Source: Pseudomonas sp. FP2335 (GTDB taxonomy: Bacteria > Pseudomonadota > Gammaproteobacteria > Pseudomonadales > Pseudomonadaceae). Taken from it: a stretch of DNA of 64,000 nucleotides. A model generated the notes under the pieces. That model had not been told where the DNA came from. It was given only the letters and a program-made list of their open reading frames with translations, and did no database searches. The position numbers and the translations under genes are program-made. Where the stretch lies: the NCBI RefSeq assembly GCF_030687535.1, contig NZ_CP117437.1, positions 1,261,501-1,325,500 on the forward strand, given 5' to 3'. Positions 36,281-44,981 of this stretch are shown in pieces; the first letter of the stretch is position 1; every line of letters begins with the position of its first letter.

Positions 36281-36565
36281 TTAAAACGCGTCCATCAACA
36301 ACACTCGGCACGGCTTGGCCTGATACGCATTGATCTGTGGCACCAGCCGGGTGAAGTGTTCGGTCTGGCAATGGATGTCGAGCGCGGCCTGGTCAGGCCA
36401 TTGCTCGATAAAGACAAAGTGCCCGGGGTCCTTTTGATCGATGAACAGATCGTAGGCGATGCACAGCGGTTCCTGACGGGTTTTTTCCACCAGTTCGGCG
36501 TACCACCCACGGACTGTTTCCACGTGTTCGGGTTTGATGAAATCTTCGGCGATGACTTTCAACAC
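36281..36565 (-). CDS. Antibiotic biosynthesis monooxygenase (ABM) domain protein, YgiN-like
   Basis: A 94-residue ferredoxin-like ABM protein (VIAEDFIKPEHVETVRGWYAELVEKTRQEPLCIAYDLF, then FVFIEQWPDQAALDIHCQTEHFTRLV). The family includes quinol monooxygenases and haem-degrading proteins. The GTG at 36565 has GAGGA eight bases upstream, and that ribosome site overlaps the stop of the glutamate-synthase-like gene, so the two are translationally linked. The physiological substrate is unknown. Confidence 0.82.
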   Translation of the reverse strand: MLKVIAEDFIKPEHVETVRGWYAELVEKTRQEPLCIAYDLFIDQKDPGHFVFIEQWPDQAALDIHCQTEHFTRLVPQINAYQAKPCRVLLMDAF

Positions 36566-36576
36566 AATGTGCGTCC

Positions 36577-38196
36577 TCAGGCGGCAACCACTTCATGGGG
36601 TTCAAAACTGTCCGCCCGCGCCATCTGCCACATGCGCGAATAGAACTCGCCGTTCACTTCGCCAGTGAGCAGTTCGCCGGGCTTGAGGAACACATGCAGT
36701 TGCGAGAACAGCTTGATCTCGGTCGCCGACATGCGTCGCACGAGGTGCTTGGCCGACAGTTGCGACGGATGATCCAGGCCCGCGGCGGCGAGCATTTCGG
36801 CCAGCGCCTTGAGGGTGTTGCGGTGGAAGTTGAACACGCGCTGGGCCTTGTCCGGCACTACCAGTGCGCGTTGGCGCAGCGGGTCTTGCGTGGCGACACC
36901 GGTCGGGCATTTATTGGTGTGGCACGACTGCGACTGGATGCAGCCGATGGCAAACATAAAGCCGCGTGCCGAGTTGGCCCAGTCGGCGCCGATGGCCAGG
37001 ACGCTGGCGATGTCGAACGCGCTGACGATCTTGCCGCTGGCGCCGAGCTTGATCTTGTCGCGCAGGTTCAGGCCCACCAGGGTGTTATGCACAAACAGCA
37101 GGCCTTCACGCAGCGGCACGCCGATGTGGTCGGTGAACTCCACCGGCGCGGCGCCGGTGCCGCCTTCCTTGCCGTCGACCACGATAAAGTCCGGGAGGAT
37201 GCCGGTTTCGAGCATGGCCTTGGCAATGCCCATGAATTCCCACGGGTGGCCCAGGCAGAACTTGAAGCCCACCGGCTTGCCGCCCGACAGTTCACGCAGT
37301 TGGGCGATGAACTGCATCAATTCGATAGGCGTGGAAAACGCACTGTGGCGCGACGGCGAGATGCAGTCTTCGCCCATCTGGATGCCGCGGGTCTCGGCGA
37401 TTTCCTGGGTGACCTTGTGCTTGGGCAGGATGCCGCCGTGGCCGGGTTTGGCGCCCTGGCTCATCTTGATTTCGATCATGCGCACTTGCGGGTTCTGCGC
37501 CTGCACGGCGAAGCGTTCCGGGTCGAAGCGGCCATCGCTGGTGCGGCAGCCGAAGTAGCCGCTGCCCAGTTCCCAGGTCAGGTCGCCGCCGTTTTCGCGG
37601 TGATAGGGGCTGATGCTGCCTTCGCCGGTGTCGTGGGCGAAGTTGCCGAGCTTGGCGCCTTGATTCAACGCGCGGATTGCGTTGGCGCTCAACGAACCAA
37701 AACTCATCGCCGAGATATTGAACACCGACGCCGAATACGGCTGCGTGCATTGCGGCCCCCCGACCATCACGCGAAACGCGCTGGGGTCGCTCAGCGGCGC
37801 AGGGCGCATGGAGTGGCCGATAAATTCGAAGCCCGACTGGTACACGTCGATCAGGGTGCCGAAGGGTTTGTCAGCGGTTTCGTTCTTGGCGCGCGAGTAC
37901 ACCAGTGAACGCTGGGCCCGGGAGAAGGGTAGGGCGTCGCTGTCGGATTCGAGCAGGTATTGGCGGATTTCCGGGCGGATGGCTTCGACCAGATAACGGA
38001 TATTGCCCAGGATCGGATAATTGCGGCGCACCGCGTGGGGGCTTTGCAGCAGGTCGAAAATGCCGATCAGGCTGAGGACGCCGGTGACCACGGTGATGGG
38101 CCACAGCCATTCATGCTGGATAAACGGGAGGCTGGCGAGGGTAAAAATGACGCACACGGCAAAGAAGGCGTAACGGCTTAGCAAGGACAGGCTCAT
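36577..38196 (-). CDS. FMN-binding glutamate synthase family protein (stand-alone GltB-domain)
   Basis: A 539-residue protein with one or two N-terminal membrane segments (AFFAVCVIFTLASL, WLWPITVVTGVLSLIGIF) and a glutamate synthase FMN domain. MSFGSLSANAIRALNQGA, HDTGEGSISPYH, KMSQGAKPGHGGILP, VDGKEGGTGAAP and CHTNKCPTGVATQDP are all present, the last carrying the Fe-S cysteines. Glutaminase and GltD-like parts are absent, so it is not a standard glutamate synthase; archaeal-type or methylamine/N-methylglutamate-like roles are alternatives. It is followed by the ABM and cupin genes on the same strand. Confidence 0.88.
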   Translation of the reverse strand: MSLSLLSRYAFFAVCVIFTLASLPFIQHEWLWPITVVTGVLSLIGIFDLLQSPHAVRRNYPILGNIRYLVEAIRPEIRQYLLESDSDALPFSRAQRSLVYSRAKNETADKPFGTLIDVYQSGFEFIGHSMRPAPLSDPSAFRVMVGGPQCTQPYSASVFNISAMSFGSLSANAIRALNQGAKLGNFAHDTGEGSISPYHRENGGDLTWELGSGYFGCRTSDGRFDPERFAVQAQNPQVRMIEIKMSQGAKPGHGGILPKHKVTQEIAETRGIQMGEDCISPSRHSAFSTPIELMQFIAQLRELSGGKPVGFKFCLGHPWEFMGIAKAMLETGILPDFIVVDGKEGGTGAAPVEFTDHIGVPLREGLLFVHNTLVGLNLRDKIKLGASGKIVSAFDIASVLAIGADWANSARGFMFAIGCIQSQSCHTNKCPTGVATQDPLRQRALVVPDKAQRVFNFHRNTLKALAEMLAAAGLDHPSQLSAKHLVRRMSATEIKLFSQLHVFLKPGELLTGEVNGEFYSRMWQMARADSFEPHEVVAA

Positions 38197-38339
38197 ACGG
38201 TTCCCTTGGTTCGGACTCTAAGGTCGATCCGCCATTCTGCGCCCGTAACGAAACCCCAGACAACCTAAGGGTTTATTCTGCATAGAAGTGGCAGGCCTAT
38301 TCTTATTGCAATCGGTTCTCGTTTGGCTGCATGATTTGC

Positions 38340-38352
38340 GTTACTGTATAAC
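38340..38352. promoter_or_regulatory. Zur-box-like operator before type B L31
   Basis: GTTACTGTATAAC resembles the Zur consensus GTTATANNATAAC and shares GTTAC..TATAAC with the site before the zinc receptor at 3787. It lies 34 bases upstream of the L31 start. Zinc-independent L31 paralogues are classic Zur-repressed genes, so the match is functionally coherent. Confidence 0.7.
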
Positions 38353-38385
38353 ACTTGAAATGCACCCAGACGCCCCGGAGGCCCC

Positions 38386-38658
38386 ATGAAAGCTGGAATC
38401 CACCCCGACTACCGCACTGTACTGTTCCACGACACGGCCGCCGACGTGTTCTTCCTGATCGGCTCCACCGCCGACAGCGACCGTACCCACAAACACAGCG
38501 ACGGCAACACCTACCCCTACATCCCGCTGGACGTGTCCAGCGCCTCGCACCCGATCTATACCGGCCAGCAGCGTAAAACCCAGGCCGAAGGCCGGATCGC
38601 CGGGTTCAACAAGCGTTTTGCGGCGTTTGGGTCGAGTGCGAAACAAGCCCAGGAGTGA
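38386..38658 (+). CDS. rpmE2: 50S ribosomal protein L31, type B (zinc-independent paralogue)
   Basis: A 90-residue L31. [41 protein letters not shown] and the basic tail AGFNKRF are typical. The CxxC zinc ribbon of the ordinary L31 is missing, which defines the type B form that replaces it under zinc starvation and frees stored zinc. GGAG precedes the ATG and a Zur-like site lies just upstream. It ends 20 bases before the stop of a convergent sensor kinase gene. Confidence 0.95.
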   Translation: MKAGIHPDYRTVLFHDTAADVFFLIGSTADSDRTHKHSDGNTYPYIPLDVSSASHPIYTGQQRKTQAEGRIAGFNKRFAAFGSSAKQAQE

Positions 38659-38666
38659 GCAATATT

Positions 38667-38689
38667 CGGCGGCGTGCCCTACGCCGCCG
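38667..38689. terminator. Bidirectional hairpin between rpmE2 and the REC-kinase gene
   Basis: CGGCGGCGT and ACGCCGCCG form a perfect 9-bp stem with a 5-base loop. It contains the stop codon of the minus-strand kinase gene, so it serves as a shared terminator-like structure for the two convergent genes. Confidence 0.6.
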
Positions 38690-40058
38690 TCTGCCGAATC
38701 GGTATCACCACCCGAAATTTCGTCCCCTTACCCGGCTCGCTGCTGACAGAAATATCGCCACCATGTTTCTTGACGATGCCGTACGACAGCGACAAACCCA
38801 AGCCCGTGCCTTCGCCCACTGGTTTGGTGGTAAAGAACGGATCGAAGATTTTCTGCACCGTCTCCGGGGCAATCCCACAGCCGTTGTCGGCCACTTCCAG
38901 CCAGACGTTTTCGCCTTCCACGCCATTGCTGATAGTGATGGTGCCGCGTTCCGGGCCCATGGCCTGTGCCGCGTTGACCACCAGGTTCATCACCACTTGA
39001 TTGAGCTGCGAAGCCAGGCATTCGATTTCCGGCAGGGGTGAGTATTGCTTCACCACATCGGCCTTGTACTTGAGTTCGCTGGCGACGATGTTCAGCGTGG
39101 AGTCGATGCCTTGTTGCAGGTTGGCCCACTGCCAGGTCTGGTCGGTGTCCACCCGTGAGAAGTTCTTCAGGTCCTTGACGATCTGTACCACGCGCCCGAT
39201 ACCGTCCTTGGATTCGCGGATCAGGATCGGAATGTCTTCCCGCAGAAAATCCAGTTCCAGGGTCTTGGCCAGTGCCATGAGCCGGTCGCGCTGCTCGCCG
39301 GCGGGCAGCAGCGCTTCGGCCTGGCGATAGGCATCCAGCATCTGTTGCAGTTGCTCGAAGTAGCCGTCGAGGGTGCTGAGGTTGGAGGAGATAAACCCCA
39401 CCGGGTTATTGATTTCATGGGCCACACCCGCCGCCAGTTGGCCCAGGGATGCGAGTTTTTCCGACTGCACCAACTGGCTTTCCAGGTGTTTGCGTTCTTC
39501 GATTTCCACTTGCAGCGCCTGCGTGCGCTGCTCCACCAAGAGCTCCAGGTGCGAGGTTTGCAGGGCGGCGCGGCGGGCCATGTCCCACTTGTTGGAGAGG
39601 GTGTTGGCCATCTGCTGCACTTCGATGTTGTCGAAGGGTTTCTTCAGGATCAGCAAGCGATCATGGGCGTGCAGACGTTCCAGCAGTTCTTCCCAGGAGT
39701 AGTCGGAGTACGCGGTACACACCACCACTTGCAGGTCGGGGGCGACTTTCCACAGCTCCTCGATGGTCTTGGCGCCGTCCCAGCCCTGGGGCATGCGCAT
39801 GTCGACAAAGGCCAGGGCGTAGGGGCGTTGCTCGGCCATGGCGGTGGTCAGCAACCCCAGGCCCTCTTCGCCGCCGTACGCCGAGTGCAGCTCGAATGCC
39901 TGGGCCTGGGGTTTTTCCGGACCGCCAAACAGGGCGGACTCCATGTCGTCCAGCGCCTGGTTCGACTCGGTGGTGGGCATCAGGATCTTGCGGAAGTCGT
40001 CATGAATCGACGGCGTGTCATCGATCAACAGGATGCGCCGGTTGGGCGGTTGGTTCAT
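38679..40058 (-). CDS. Receiver-histidine kinase (REC-HisKA-HATPase)
   Basis: A 459-residue soluble protein. The receiver begins RILLIDDTPSIHDDFRKIL with acceptor Asp in FVDMRMPQGWDG; a short coiled linker leads to the H-box LGQLAAGVAHEINNPVGF and the ATPase (DNGCGIAPETVQKIFDPFFTTK, GTGLGLSLSYGIV). With the receiver at the N-terminus, it is probably a relay that takes phosphate from another kinase. It starts inside the stop of the membrane kinase gene (ATGA overlap) and is the last gene of the redox-linked signalling operon. No DNA-binding output is present in the operon, so output may be via the GGDEF-EAL or HD proteins. Confidence 0.9.
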   Translation of the reverse strand: MNQPPNRRILLIDDTPSIHDDFRKILMPTTESNQALDDMESALFGGPEKPQAQAFELHSAYGGEEGLGLLTTAMAEQRPYALAFVDMRMPQGWDGAKTIEELWKVAPDLQVVVCTAYSDYSWEELLERLHAHDRLLILKKPFDNIEVQQMANTLSNKWDMARRAALQTSHLELLVEQRTQALQVEIEERKHLESQLVQSEKLASLGQLAAGVAHEINNPVGFISSNLSTLDGYFEQLQQMLDAYRQAEALLPAGEQRDRLMALAKTLELDFLREDIPILIRESKDGIGRVVQIVKDLKNFSRVDTDQTWQWANLQQGIDSTLNIVASELKYKADVVKQYSPLPEIECLASQLNQVVMNLVVNAAQAMGPERGTITISNGVEGENVWLEVADNGCGIAPETVQKIFDPFFTTKPVGEGTGLGLSLSYGIVKKHGGDISVSSEPGKGTKFRVVIPIRQTAA

Positions 40059-41869
40059 TCGGGATGTCCGGCCAGGGTTAGGGGAATCGTCAAGGTAAAT
40101 ACCGCGCCCAGGCCAGGCCCGTCGCTGTGGGCGCTGAGCTGGCCTTTCATCTCTACGGCCGCCAGGGCGCAGCTGTGCAGGCCGAAGCCGTGGCCTTCCT
40201 TGCGGGTAGTAAAGCCGTGGGTGAAGATCCGCGCCATGTTTTCCGGCGGGATGCCTTCACCGTCGTCCTTCACGCTGATCTGCAGGTTGCCGTCGCCCAG
40301 CGGCTGCACGCTGAGGGTCATCTGCCGCGGGCGGTTGGAGAGGTTGCTCATGGCGTATTTGGCGTTGCTGATCAGGTTGACCATGATCAGCAGCAAGCGG
40401 TGTTTGTCCGCGAGAATCTCCGGCACCTGGGCAAAGTCCTTGACCACCGTGACGTGGTGCCGGCTCAGGGCACCGGCGTTCATGCGCAGGGCGTCCTCCA
40501 TCAAGGCGCTGATGTGCACCGGCTCCAGCAGGGCGGATGCGCCGGCATAGGATTGCTGGGTCGAGACGATGTCCTTGATGTGGTCGACGCTTTTGCTCAG
40601 TTGCGCCAGTTCTTCGGCCATGCCGTGTTGTTCCTGGGCGATGGCGTCCACCAACTGGTTCAGGTAGCCGGGCAGCAGCTTGCCCTTTTCATCCTGGGTG
40701 AGAAAGGTGCCCAGGTCTGCCTGGTGTTCGTTGATCAACTGCATCGCCTTGCCCAGGCCCAGCGCCTTGCTGCTGCGCAGTTTGCGCGTGACCAGGTCGG
40801 CGGAGATGTTCACGCTGTTGAGCACGTTGCCGACGTTGTGCAGCACGTTGGTCGCGATCTCGGCCATACCGGCCTGGCGCGCGCTGTCGAGCAGTTCGGT
40901 TTGCGCATCCTTGAGCTGCTGGGTGCGCCTTTCCACCCGTTGTTCCAGGGTTTCGTTCGCCGCCTGCAAGGCGCGGTTGACCCGGTTGATCTCGGCAAAG
41001 CTGCGCAGCAGGCGCACGGCCAGGTAGAGCAGCACCACCACCAGCAAGGTCGAGAAGATCAGCAGGTAGCGGTGGTATTGGTGGTCGATGAGGTCGGCGG
41101 CTTGCTGGTCCTGATTGAGGTGGGTGGTCAGGTCATCCAGGCGCTCGGCCACGGGCACGTTAGCGATCCGTTCGAGCAGGTTGTTGACCACAGGTTGCTC
41201 GCGCAGGATCAGCGAAATGTGATTGCTGAGAATTTCGACCGGTGCCTGGAACTCCGTGGGCAGGCGTTCCTTGTTGACCTCCAGTTTGCCCAGGCCCACC
41301 AGAATATCGGCGGCCCGATCATCGCTGGTGACCTGGGCGAACTCCAGGCTGCTGAGCAACAGGTCATAGGTGTCGGTTGCCACGCTTTGCAGTTGCAGGC
41401 GGTCTTGATCGTCATAGCGATTGAACTGGGCCTGGATGTCATCTTCGGCAGTCGGCAAAAACGCCAGGGAATTACGCAGCACTGCGTTGTGCGACTTGAA
41501 CTGGTCCACCAGCCGGGCTTTTTCCTGGATCGCGGCCTGGTACGCCGCTTTGGTGGCTTGCCAGCGCGGCAGGTCTTGGGGGCTGTGGTAGGTGTCGCGA
41601 TCGTTCAGGTTGGCCCACAAGCGGGTCATGTCGGTGAGCGGCGTGACCAGCGGGTCGTAGTTGTGGGTGATGGCGATCCGTGCCTTGAGCACTTCGCTGT
41701 CCCATTGCGCGTTGAGTTGCTGGAGCTGGCGGATCAGGTCGCGTGACTCGGTGTAGCTGGCGGTCTGGTCGCGGGTCGACTTGAGGTACAGAAACACCAG
41801 CGTCGAGGCCAGGAGCAGGGTGACCAGGGTCAACAGCACCTGGCTGGTACGGCGCGAAGACAGAGTCAT
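40055..41869 (-). CDS. Membrane histidine kinase with large periplasmic sensor domain
   Basis: A 604-residue kinase. One N-terminal membrane helix (about 11-30) and a second at about 270-290 flank a helical periplasmic domain that resembles the DAHL-type sensor. The cytoplasmic part has a coiled stretch, the H-box AGMAEIATNVLHNVGNVLNS and an ATPase with DDGEGIPPENMARIFTHGFTT and GHGFGLHSCALA. The atypical H-box context is seen in other Pseudomonas DAHL kinases. Its start overlaps the stop of the di-haem peroxidase gene, so the periplasmic redox enzyme and this sensor are made together; direct sensing of the peroxidase redox state is an inference. Confidence 0.86.
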   Translation of the reverse strand: MTLSSRRTSQVLLTLVTLLLASTLVFLYLKSTRDQTASYTESRDLIRQLQQLNAQWDSEVLKARIAITHNYDPLVTPLTDMTRLWANLNDRDTYHSPQDLPRWQATKAAYQAAIQEKARLVDQFKSHNAVLRNSLAFLPTAEDDIQAQFNRYDDQDRLQLQSVATDTYDLLLSSLEFAQVTSDDRAADILVGLGKLEVNKERLPTEFQAPVEILSNHISLILREQPVVNNLLERIANVPVAERLDDLTTHLNQDQQAADLIDHQYHRYLLIFSTLLVVVLLYLAVRLLRSFAEINRVNRALQAANETLEQRVERRTQQLKDAQTELLDSARQAGMAEIATNVLHNVGNVLNSVNISADLVTRKLRSSKALGLGKAMQLINEHQADLGTFLTQDEKGKLLPGYLNQLVDAIAQEQHGMAEELAQLSKSVDHIKDIVSTQQSYAGASALLEPVHISALMEDALRMNAGALSRHHVTVVKDFAQVPEILADKHRLLLIMVNLISNAKYAMSNLSNRPRQMTLSVQPLGDGNLQISVKDDGEGIPPENMARIFTHGFTTRKEGHGFGLHSCALAAVEMKGQLSAHSDGPGLGAVFTLTIPLTLAGHPE

Positions 41870-42822
41870 AGAGGTTTGCCCGCCCAGTCGCCGGTAAGGG
41901 TCTTGAGAAACTGGACAATCAGGTCCTTGTCTTCCTGGGTCGGGTTACGCCCCAACTGGTACTTGAACATCACGTCCACCGCGTTCTCCAGGGTCTTGGC
42001 CGAAGCGTCGTGGAAGTACGGCGCGGTGATCGCGACGTTGCGCAGGCTCGGCACCTTGAACACGTGCCGGTCTTCTTCGTCCTTGGTCAGCAGGTAGCGT
42101 CCCAGGTCCGCTTCGACCGGGTTGCCGCGCGCCTTGAAGTAGTCGCCCATCACGCCGAATTTCTGGAACATGTTGCCGCCGATGTTCACGCCCTGGTGGC
42201 AGGCGATGCAACCGTAATCCTTGAAGCGCTGGTAGCCGTATTTTTCCTGCAGGGTCAGGATCTCGGTGTTGCCCAGCAGGTACTGGTCAAAGCGCGAGTT
42301 GGGCGTGAGCAGCGTGCGTTCGTAGGTGGCCAGGGCGTTTTGCACATTGGCGGCGGTGACGCCATCGGGGTACGCCTGGCTGAAGGCTTTTTGGTAGAGG
42401 GGCAGGTCGGTGAGGTTCTGCACCACGGTCTTCCAGTCGCTGCCCATTTCCACCGGGCTGATGACCACCTGTTCGACCTGCGCTTCCAGCGTGTCTACCC
42501 GGCCATTCCAGAACTGCTTGAAGTTCAGGCTGGCGTTGAACACGGACGGGGTATTGATCTGCACCGGCTTGCCATCAAAGCCCAGGGAGAAGGGTTTGTC
42601 GTCGCCCCCGCCGATTTCCAGGCGGTGGCAGCTGGCGCAGGACAGCGTGTTGTTGACCGACAAGCGCGTTTCGTTGAACAGCCGACGACCCAGCTCGACT
42701 TTGGCCGGGTCCAGCGCCGGCACCGCAGGCAACGGCTTGAGCGCTTCGTCCAGCGGCGCGGCCGCCAGCGGCAGGCTCACCCACAGCAGGAGCATGAGAC
42801 GGTAGGTTGGGGTTTGGCTCAA
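41866..42822 (-). CDS. Di-haem cytochrome c peroxidase family protein
   Basis: A periplasmic protein with two c-type haem sites, CASCH and CIACH, in the usual CCP/MauG spacing. The sequence also has ELGRRLFNETRLS, SVFNASLNFKQFWNGR and APYFHDASAKTLENAV. A TTG at 42822 is preferred as start because AAGGAG lies eight bases upstream and gives a compact signal peptide (LMLLLWVSLPLAAA); an ATG at 42843 would place the ribosome site inside the gene. It follows the REC-GGDEF-EAL gene and overlaps the membrane kinase gene by four bases. CCP enzymes reduce hydrogen peroxide; here a sensory role in a signalling operon is likely. Confidence 0.9.
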   Translation of the reverse strand: MSQTPTYRLMLLLWVSLPLAAAPLDEALKPLPAVPALDPAKVELGRRLFNETRLSVNNTLSCASCHRLEIGGGDDKPFSLGFDGKPVQINTPSVFNASLNFKQFWNGRVDTLEAQVEQVVISPVEMGSDWKTVVQNLTDLPLYQKAFSQAYPDGVTAANVQNALATYERTLLTPNSRFDQYLLGNTEILTLQEKYGYQRFKDYGCIACHQGVNIGGNMFQKFGVMGDYFKARGNPVEADLGRYLLTKDEEDRHVFKVPSLRNVAITAPYFHDASAKTLENAVDVMFKYQLGRNPTQEDKDLIVQFLKTLTGDWAGKPL

Positions 42823-42851
42823 GCGAGCACTCCTTGCAAGCATAGGGCTGT

Positions 42852-44726
42852 TTATTGGTTGGGCATCAGCGTCGCGGAACCCACTTGCAGCATCTGGGTG
42901 AAATCCTTCGATGGCACGGCCTTGCTGAACAAGAATCCCTGACCTTCCTCGCAGTGCTGATTGCGCAGGAAGGTCAGTTGCTCGAAGGTTTCCACCCCTT
43001 CGGCAATGATGTTCAGGTCCAGGCTCTTGCCCATGCCGATGATAGCGCTGATCAACTGCGCGTCCTGGCTGTTTGTACCCATGCCGCGCACAAAGGATTG
43101 GTCGATTTTCAACACATCGATGGGAAAGCGCCGCAGGTAACTCAGGCTGGAGTAACCGGTGCCGAAATCATCCAGGGCCAGGCGCACGCCCATGACCTTG
43201 ATGGATTCCAGCTGGGTGACGGTTTCCTCGACGTTCTGCATCAACACGCTTTCGGTGATTTCCAGTTCCAGCTGTGCGGGTGGCAGGCCGGTCTGCTTGA
43301 GGATGGCGGCCAGGTTGTCGACAAAGTCGCGCTGGCGCAGGTCAATGGCCGAGACATTCACCGAGATGGTCAACGGCGCCAGGCCCATCGCCCGCCAGGC
43401 TTGTGTCTGTTCACAGGCTTGCTGCAACACCCAGAGGGTCACGCGCACGATCAGGCCGCTGTCTTCGGCCACCGGAATGAACTCGGCCGGGTTGACCCAG
43501 CCTGAGCGCGGTTGATACCAGCGGATCAGCGCCTCCGCCCCGACGATCTGCCCGGACTTGAGGTCCAGCTTGGGCTGGTAATGCAGCACGAACTCATCGC
43601 GGTCCAGCGCCTGGCGAATCGCGCTTTCCATGTTCTGCTGGCGTTGGGCGCGCAGGTTCATGTCCTCGGTATAGAAGCTGAAGTCGTTGGGGCCACGCTC
43701 CTTGCTGGTGTGCATGGCGGTTTCAGCGTGCTTGATCAACTCCACGGCATTGCCGCTGTCGTTGGGGTAAATGCTGATGCCCAGGCTGGCGGTGACGCTC
43801 AGGTCGTGCCCGGCGACGTGGCGGGTGGCGCCGATGGCCTTGAGGATCTTATGTGCCACATGCTGGGTTTGCTGGGGGTGCTGGATGTCGTTGAGGACGA
43901 TGACGAACTCGTCGGAGCCGTAGCGGAACACCGAGTCCGAATCGCGCACCGTCGCCACCAGGCCCTGGCTGACCTGCTGGAGTACCTCGTCGCCGACCGG
44001 GTAGCCCAACGCATTATTGATGCGTTTGAAGCGGTCGAGCCCGACAAACATCACCGCCAACTGTTTGTCATGCCGCCGGCTCAGGGCAATGGACTGACTC
44101 AGGCGGTCACCCAGCAGCGTGCTGTTGGGCAACTCGGTGAGCGCGTCGTATTGCAGCAGGTGCGAGACTTTCAGCAGTTCCTGCACACGTTCTTCAATGG
44201 TGCGTTCCAGGCCGATGACCTTGAGCGCGACATCTTGGGCGAGCTGCCATTTCCAGGTCAGGGCGCTGGCCATCTGGCGGATTTCCAGGTGGTCGAAGGG
44301 TTTTTTCAGGATCAGTAGCTGGTCGTTGTACTTCAACCGCGCCTCGATGGCTTCGAAGGAATAGTCGGAGTACGCGGTGCACAGTGCGATCTGCAAGTTG
44401 GGGTCGACATTCCACAGCTGTTCGATGGTTTGCAGGCCATCCCAGCCTGGCGGCATGCGCATGTCGATAAACACCATGGCATAAGGGGCGTTCGCCGCGA
44501 GGGCCTTGTTCACCAGGGCCAGGGCCTCTTGCCCCTGGTAGGCGGAGTCGAGCTCAAACGCCTGGCGCACCGGGGCGACCGTGCCGAACAGCGCCTCTTC
44601 GAGGCCGTCCAGGGTCGGTTCATCATCGGGATGGGCACAGAGGATCTTGCGAAAGTCCTGGTGGATCGATGCGGTGTCATCGACGATCAGAATGCGACGG
44701 TTTGCCCGTCCTGAGCCCGGATTCAT
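42852..44726 (-). CDS. Response regulator with GGDEF and EAL domains (c-di-GMP turnover)
   Basis: A 624-residue protein: receiver (RILIVDDTASIHQDFRKIL; FIDMRMPPGWDG), GGDEF domain and EAL domain. The GGDEF motif is degenerate, RYGSDEFVIV, with Ser for the second Gly, so synthesis of c-di-GMP is doubtful. The EAL domain keeps GAEALIRW, DDFGTGYSS and FVRGM, consistent with phosphodiesterase activity. ATG at 44726 has GGAG seven bases upstream; the frame upstream to 44840 lacks a ribosome site. It is the first gene of the operon that continues into the peroxidase and two kinases, and its receiver resembles that of the REC-kinase at the operon end. Confidence 0.9.
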   Translation of the reverse strand: MNPGSGRANRRILIVDDTASIHQDFRKILCAHPDDEPTLDGLEEALFGTVAPVRQAFELDSAYQGQEALALVNKALAANAPYAMVFIDMRMPPGWDGLQTIEQLWNVDPNLQIALCTAYSDYSFEAIEARLKYNDQLLILKKPFDHLEIRQMASALTWKWQLAQDVALKVIGLERTIEERVQELLKVSHLLQYDALTELPNSTLLGDRLSQSIALSRRHDKQLAVMFVGLDRFKRINNALGYPVGDEVLQQVSQGLVATVRDSDSVFRYGSDEFVIVLNDIQHPQQTQHVAHKILKAIGATRHVAGHDLSVTASLGISIYPNDSGNAVELIKHAETAMHTSKERGPNDFSFYTEDMNLRAQRQQNMESAIRQALDRDEFVLHYQPKLDLKSGQIVGAEALIRWYQPRSGWVNPAEFIPVAEDSGLIVRVTLWVLQQACEQTQAWRAMGLAPLTISVNVSAIDLRQRDFVDNLAAILKQTGLPPAQLELEITESVLMQNVEETVTQLESIKVMGVRLALDDFGTGYSSLSYLRRFPIDVLKIDQSFVRGMGTNSQDAQLISAIIGMGKSLDLNIIAEGVETFEQLTFLRNQHCEEGQGFLFSKAVPSKDFTQMLQVGSATLMPNQ

Positions 44727-44981
44727 GACGCGCTCCGTAACTGCGTAAGGTACGACAACATAACGATTCCTTCCCTGATTCCACTGCTGAGCGAAGCGCA
44801 CACCGGCTCTGACAGCGTAGTCGAGTTCCCTTGAAATCAACGGCCAGTTGGCGTCAAATCAACCCCGGTTGTTACCCTGAGGCATCCGGCGTTTATAGGC
44901 CAGGCTTTTCTACGACGCAGTACCTCCGGGCTCAATGGTTCAATTTAGATCAATTCTGTTTAATTTGAAGGCGCAGTATCC

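Noticed and set aside
44727..44981. Possible operators in the divergent signalling intergenic region
   Set aside because: Several short partial dyads, none perfect or matching a known consensus well enough to report.
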